From Rubinisphaera margarita (GTDB taxonomy: Bacteria > Planctomycetota > Planctomycetia > Planctomycetales > Planctomycetaceae), in the NCBI RefSeq assembly GCF_022267515.1, contig NZ_JAKFGB010000009.1:930001-994000 (forward strand): DNA of 64,000 nucleotides, in the 5' to 3' direction. A program made the position numbers and the translations under genes. Positions 60,231 through 64,000 of this stretch are shown piece by piece. The notes below the pieces were generated by a model. The model was not told the DNA's origin, did no database searches, and saw nothing but the letters and a program-made list of their open reading frames with translations. Within the stretch, counting starts at the first letter, position 1, and the number at the start of each line of letters is the position of its first letter.

Positions 60231-61613
60231 TTACGAGGCCGGCTGGCAGGGGATACTGCAGGTAACGGTCGTCCCGGTGCCCTGCTTCGAATCGACCTGC
60301 ATCGAACCGCCAAGCCGATCGACGACGGTGCGTGTCAGGAAAACGCCGAGACCCATGCCTTTGCCGGTCGTCTTAGTCGTAAAGAACGGCTCACCCACGC
60401 GATCGAGAATGTGCTCAGGCATCCCCTCTCCATGATCTTCCACGATCAATTGCAGTCGGTTGAGTTTCGTCTGCATTCGCACTTGCACCCGCCGGTCTGA
60501 AGTGGAGGCTTCAATGGCATTCTTGACCGTCCCTCGAAGTGCCTGAGCCGTCACGTAAGGCTCCACGTGAACCTGACACGCCTGGGCATCCGGGGTGATC
60601 TCGACATCGATGCGATCCTGGTCCTTAAGTCCGTCGAGGATCATCTTCAGCAGGTAGTCTCCAGAGACATCGATCTTTTTCTCGACGCTGCCTTCTCCGG
60701 CCTGAGCCGACATATGATTCAGGATGGCACGACAGCGGTCGAGTTCTTTACGAATCGCTCCGACATCCTCGCGGATCTGTGAATCGAGGTTCTGGGTTTC
60801 CAGTTCCCGATGCAGCTCTCCGACGATCACCGCGATCGTCCCCAGCGGTGTGGCAAGCTCGTGAGCCGCCCCGGCTGCCAGGGTTCCCAGCGCTTCGAGT
60901 TTCTCGCCACGGATTCGTTTGGCTTCCAGCTGACGAAGCTCTTCCTCACGTTTACGCAGCTTGGAGGTCACCAGCGTTGTGAATGACACAATGACCGAAG
61001 CGCACGTGATAAACGCCACGAAGACCCCATTGTGCGTTAGCGTGATGACGCCCGTTTCACGAATCGGGGGGAGCAGGGCATTCAGGCCGGGAACCAGCAG
61101 CGAGGAGTGATCGAACAGCAGGAAGGCAAAGCAGAAGACGGCCAGAAAATTCAGGCACCACGCGACCAGAGCCGTCAGTTCAATGCCGGCCAGACAGAGA
61201 TTGACGAAGAAGAAGATCCAGAACGGATTGGTCGGACCCCCGCTGAAATACAACAGGCAGGTGAGCAGGAACAGGTCGAGCGCCATCACTGTGGCCAGCA
61301 CGTTGTGCCAGAGTCTGGACCGGACGGGATCGGACGTCGTCCGTCGATATCCCAGATACCAGAACATCAGGACCAGATTGCTGAATGCGGTCACGCTGAC
61401 GGTGATTAGCAGTGGCTGCACGCGAAGCGGGATCTGGAAGAACTGCCAGACGCAGAGAATCGTAAAGAACTGCCCAAGTACCGCCACCCAGCGCAGGTTG
61501 ATAAACCAGTGGACGCTGATCGCTCCGGGGAAACGGAATGTGACCAGAGGCAGATTCCGCTGGGGGACGACCGGATTGGCGGCCGAGCCAGATGCTTTGG
61601 GGGGATGTTCCAT
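60231..61613 (-). CDS. RegB/PrrB-type membrane sensor histidine kinase
   Basis: 460 residues. Six membrane helices in residues 32-215. YFSGGPTNPF (GG at 125-126) is the G-G-x-x-N-P-F quinone-binding motif of RegB. The H-box AAGAAHELATPLGTIAVI places the phosphorylated His at 251. DRCRAIL with Cys294, 43 residues later, corresponds to the redox-active Cys of RegB. An ATPase domain follows (TVKNAIEAS, VEDHGEGMP, GKGMGLGVFLTRTV). It should sense the redox state of the quinone pool. No response regulator is adjacent. Nine bases downstream of the GYF-protein gene, so one operon. Confidence 0.93.
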   Translation of the reverse strand: MEHPPKASGSAANPVVPQRNLPLVTFRFPGAISVHWFINLRWVAVLGQFFTILCVWQFFQIPLRVQPLLITVSVTAFSNLVLMFWYLGYRRTTSDPVRSRLWHNVLATVMALDLFLLTCLLYFSGGPTNPFWIFFFVNLCLAGIELTALVAWCLNFLAVFCFAFLLFDHSSLLVPGLNALLPPIRETGVITLTHNGVFVAFITCASVIVSFTTLVTSKLRKREEELRQLEAKRIRGEKLEALGTLAAGAAHELATPLGTIAVIVGELHRELETQNLDSQIREDVGAIRKELDRCRAILNHMSAQAGEGSVEKKIDVSGDYLLKMILDGLKDQDRIDVEITPDAQACQVHVEPYVTAQALRGTVKNAIEASTSDRRVQVRMQTKLNRLQLIVEDHGEGMPEHILDRVGEPFFTTKTTGKGMGLGVFLTRTVVDRLGGSMQVDSKQGTGTTVTCSIPCQPAS

Positions 61614-61622
61614 CGAGGCCCG

Positions 61623-62903
61623 CTACTGTTTCAGGCCGTCGATGGCCTCAAAGTGACTTTTGATCCGCTCATCAAGCTCGGTCGGCTCCGCCGAGGGATT
61701 CTTGATCATGGGGATCAGACAGTTGCGACCGATCCACATGAGTTGCTGTTTGATTGGTTTAGCGGCTCCCGCTCCGGCATCCAGGAGATCCTGAACCTTC
61801 TCCTCAACTTCCGGGACCACTTGCTGCTGCATCGCGGTCATCGCGCTGGGATTGCTGGAGCGGAACTGCTGAATCTGACTGTAGATCTCCTTGAAGCGGA
61901 TATAGATCGCCTCGTCGTCGGTCCCGCCGACCATTGAGGGGAGGTACATGATCGCGGCTACGAGAACAATCGCTCCCAGGGCAATCATGTGCTGCGGCTT
62001 GACCGAGACTTCAGGAGCTGAAACGCTGCCGAACATCCCGCCGATTCGTGAAAAGATCGACTCGCCGGATGACTTGGGCTTCTTTCGGGGCATCGGGCGA
62101 GGGGGCGCGACACCGCCCGCAGGAGTCGGCGTGCCGTATGTGCTCGCTGTGGTCGGCGGGATGGTATAGCCTGCCGCCGGCGTCATCCCGCGGGCAAGCT
62201 GGGTATCATCAACGTCGCTCTCATCATCGAGCGACTCGTCTGCTGCAGGCTGGACGCGATCATCGAGCCAGGCGTTGAGTCGATCAGCAATCTCCTCTCG
62301 ACGGGCGGCTTCCCGCTCTTCTTTCGTGGGGACGGGCGCTTCATCGGGAGCGGCTTCCGACGGAGCAGCTGCTTCGAGCTGTTGTTCGGCTCGACGCTGC
62401 CGGTTCTTTTCGCTCTCGGTGAGGACGCGATTAATCTGCCCTCCCACCACCTGAATCCCTGACGGATTGGCAGGTTGTTCGGGCTGATCGCTGCTCACGC
62501 GGACTCCGCTGCCGAGCTCGAAATCGTCATCTTCCGTGGTTGTCGATTTGGGGATCAATCCGTCGATTTCTCCAGCGGCGATCCATGCACTCTGGGAACC
62601 ACTGCGAATCAGATCTTTAGGGCCGACCTTGCCCGCCATGACCATTTCAACCAGTTCCCTGAATGGAAACGGTCCCATCTCATGCCCCAGAACCTGCAGG
62701 TACCAGGCATCGGCCGGAGCTTTCGGACCTCGGGGGGCGGCTGCGCTGCGGTCGATCACAAAGTCATCGATCGAAGGAATTTCGTCTTCGACCGGCTGCC
62801 GCGTGGCGGCTGCCTGACTCGGCTCCAGCTGGAAATCGTCGATGTTGTCGAAGAACTCCAGTTCGTCGGACTGTGACGGGGACTTGGACGTGGAATCAGT
62901 CAT
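61623..62903 (-). CDS. GYF-domain membrane protein of unknown function
   Basis: 426 residues. After an acidic, disordered start, residues about 65-120 are a GYF_2 domain (WYLQVLGHEMGPFPFRELVEMVMAGKVGPKDLIRSGSQSAWIAAGEI). A long polar Glu/Arg/Pro-rich region (125-275) and a Lys/Arg patch (RPMPRKKPKSS) precede one membrane helix (MIALGAIVLVAAIMYLPSMV, about 305-325). A helical C-terminal domain of about 95 residues lies beyond the membrane. GYF domains bind Pro-rich peptides. First gene in an operon with the RegB-type kinase, which suggests a link to redox signalling or its envelope partner. Confidence 0.87.
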   Translation of the reverse strand: MTDSTSKSPSQSDELEFFDNIDDFQLEPSQAAATRQPVEDEIPSIDDFVIDRSAAAPRGPKAPADAWYLQVLGHEMGPFPFRELVEMVMAGKVGPKDLIRSGSQSAWIAAGEIDGLIPKSTTTEDDDFELGSGVRVSSDQPEQPANPSGIQVVGGQINRVLTESEKNRQRRAEQQLEAAAPSEAAPDEAPVPTKEEREAARREEIADRLNAWLDDRVQPAADESLDDESDVDDTQLARGMTPAAGYTIPPTTASTYGTPTPAGGVAPPRPMPRKKPKSSGESIFSRIGGMFGSVSAPEVSVKPQHMIALGAIVLVAAIMYLPSMVGGTDDEAIYIRFKEIYSQIQQFRSSNPSAMTAMQQQVVPEVEEKVQDLLDAGAGAAKPIKQQLMWIGRNCLIPMIKNPSAEPTELDERIKSHFEAIDGLKQ

Positions 62904-63114
62904 GGCTGTTCGGATCGTCGGCGTAGAAGGAGATCAATTCGCGGAAGCGCGACAGTCTTAACGTTTCAGGTAGCGACTGGTGGCGAAAGGCCATTGAGAC
63001 CTGAGCTTCCTCCGCTACCGGAAGGCGGCACAGCGCCTTCAACGGGGCAGGATGGTCGATGCGAGCAGCGGCGCGGGGCAACCGTCATCATCATGACAGT
63101 CGCGAGGGCGGGTT
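62904..63114. other. Gap upstream of the GYF/kinase operon
   Basis: 211 bases that should hold the promoter of the GYF-protein/kinase operon. GGGGCAACCG near 63078 and other short GC-rich elements occur but no clear -35/-10 pair or repeat family. Confidence 0.35.
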
Positions 63115-64000
63115 TCAAGAGTGGCTTGCCGGAACTGCCGAGGATCTGGAATTTACCGTCGTCGACCACATGGACTGGATCTTCGAGCACAACTGACTCG
63201 ACCGGTCAAACAGATCCAGCTCCGAGAAGAACAGCATTGATAGAGCCTGCTGACCCTGAGTGCTGACACCGTTCTCCTCGCCTGAGATCCATCCGGCCTG
63301 TTTCTGTTCCTGCCAGAACTCAGCATGGTCGATCAACGGGATCCCTTCGACAATCGCCACTTCGCGGATCAGATCGGCCAGTTGGAGCAGTGGTGAGCTC
63401 TCGTCCGACTCTTCGACGACGGGAACAGGAGGTGTCTGGAAAACGGGCTCCGCCCCCTGCGAACGGATCAGCTCGGCAAGATGCCGCAGGCGTTCGGAAT
63501 AGTCGAACGGACTCTCGACGGCCAGTTTCACATCCGTGCGACCCGGCATGAAGAAGACGGCATCGGCTCGGCACTGCAGCAGCCCCTGTGTCGTGATCTT
63601 GATCAGATCGTCGATGCTCGCCCGACGCACGCCGGCGTTCACAATCAGATCGGGAAATCGCCGAAGTTCCCAGCGGATGCGATGCCGGAACATTTCGACA
63701 TACCCCGGCTCGCCGTGATACCGCAGCCAGGCGGTTGTATCATCGCCAACGAACATCCAGACGCGGGACTGTGATTGATGCAGCCAGCCGCGAATCTTGT
63801 TGAGGTTGTCGCCGCCCACGATCGGCTTTTTGTCGAGCAGGTCTTTCAGATCCCGCCGTGGAGCAGCCGGTGTGACAGGCTGCGAAACCTTCGGCCGCAC
63901 GACCGGCTTCGGTGTCTCGGCGACGGTTTCCGCGGATTTCTGCGGTGTGTCTGAGGATTTGTTCTGCTGAGCGTGAGCAGCATATCGACCAGCATCGTCG
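63115..64000 (-). CDS. SGNH/GDSL-hydrolase-like protein (5' part outside window)
   Basis: The reading frame is open to the right edge, so the start lies outside; about 294 residues are visible. The upstream part (AHAQQNKSSDTPQKSAETV) is a disordered linker, as between a membrane segment and a domain. RVWMFVGDDTTAWLRY corresponds to SGNH block I with G-D-D in place of G-D-S, FPDLIVNAGVRRASIDDLI to block II, VFFMPGRTDVKLAV to block III and GIPLIDHAEFW (D-x-x-x-H-like) to block V. If this alignment is right the nucleophile Ser is missing and the protein may bind rather than hydrolyse. Family call is tentative. Confidence 0.65.
   Translation of the reverse strand, partial: DDAGRYAAHAQQNKSSDTPQKSAETVAETPKPVVRPKVSQPVTPAAPRRDLKDLLDKKPIVGGDNLNKIRGWLHQSQSRVWMFVGDDTTAWLRYHGEPGYVEMFRHRIRWELRRFPDLIVNAGVRRASIDDLIKITTQGLLQCRADAVFFMPGRTDVKLAVESPFDYSERLRHLAELIRSQGAEPVFQTPPVPVVEESDESSPLLQLADLIREVAIVEGIPLIDHAEFWQEQKQAGWISGEENGVSTQGQQALSMLFFSELDLFDRSSQLCSKIQSMWSTTVNSRSSAVPASHS

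Overview
The window looks like a chromosome segment of a planctomycete, most likely order Planctomycetales. This is inferred from gene content, without any search. It holds a DUF1587/1592/1588/1585 heme protein directly coupled to a DUF1552 protein, a DUF1571 protein, a YdjY-type protein, many PQQ-like beta-propellers with 'DWPQ' N-termini, a huge exported alpha-2-macroglobulin, and the dispersed inverted repeat that begins AACCCGAAGCG, which I recall from planctomycete genomes. The DNA is GC-rich, coding density is about 90%, strands alternate often, operons are short, and many ribosome binding sites are weak. I saw no rRNA, tRNA, CRISPR array, transposase or prophage.

Layout. 1-5460: an alpha-2-macroglobulin (runs off the left edge) and a divergent secreted protein. 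5461-11127: a transporter, a lipoprotein/HExxH-protein pair and a zinc-ribbon membrane protein, separated by three copies of a hairpin-rich repeat. 11128-16797: a histone-deacetylase-family enzyme followed by a 1,514-residue TPR/PQQ-propeller protein. 17342-26288: mostly rightward genes (HEAT-like secreted protein, zinc-less M16 peptidase homologue, a small sulfite-oxidase-fold fragment, a PQQ propeller, an HD-GYP protein, PAP2 phosphatase and glycosyltransferase). 26289-29040: a phosphotransferase-like gene, a Cys/Tyr/Gly-rich exported protein with a clear terminator, and a second pair of the hairpin repeats. 29041-32499: a ROK regulator with a TauD-like dioxygenase, divergent from a Gfo/Idh/MocA oxidoreductase across a region with two near-identical operator palindromes. 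32504-38765: VIT-type transporter, methyltransferase, ABC exporter with a protease-fused permease, UPF0126 channel and beta-lactamase-fold hydrolase. 38948-44767: the heme/DUF1552 pair, a propeller and a conserved unknown. 44995-51580: a small exported peptide, a zinc peptidase, a Na+/H+ antiporter with a TrkA-like domain, a small membrane protein and a large alpha/beta hydrolase. 51841-58220: isocitrate dehydrogenase, DUF1571 and YdjY proteins, a GNAT enzyme and glutamine synthetase. 58487-64000: a LigD-phosphoesterase-like protein, a SUKH-like protein, a RegB-type redox kinase operon with a GYF-domain protein, and a partial SGNH-like gene.

The most distinctive feature is a family of composite repeats that occupies gene ends. 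In each copy a conserved frame (GGTGGCC...GGCGGCGCAGCC) surrounds one of two unrelated but perfectly paired stems. Three of the four loci lie between convergent genes. The changing stems with fixed flanks argue for selection on structure, for example as bidirectional terminators or as a mobile REP-like element. Second is the ROK operator pair, where each palindrome overlaps the -10 of a divergent promoter.

Functions are assigned from motifs I could read in the translations. Where only family-level signals exist this is said. Start codons were chosen by signal peptides, ribosome binding sites and family length, and several remain uncertain.
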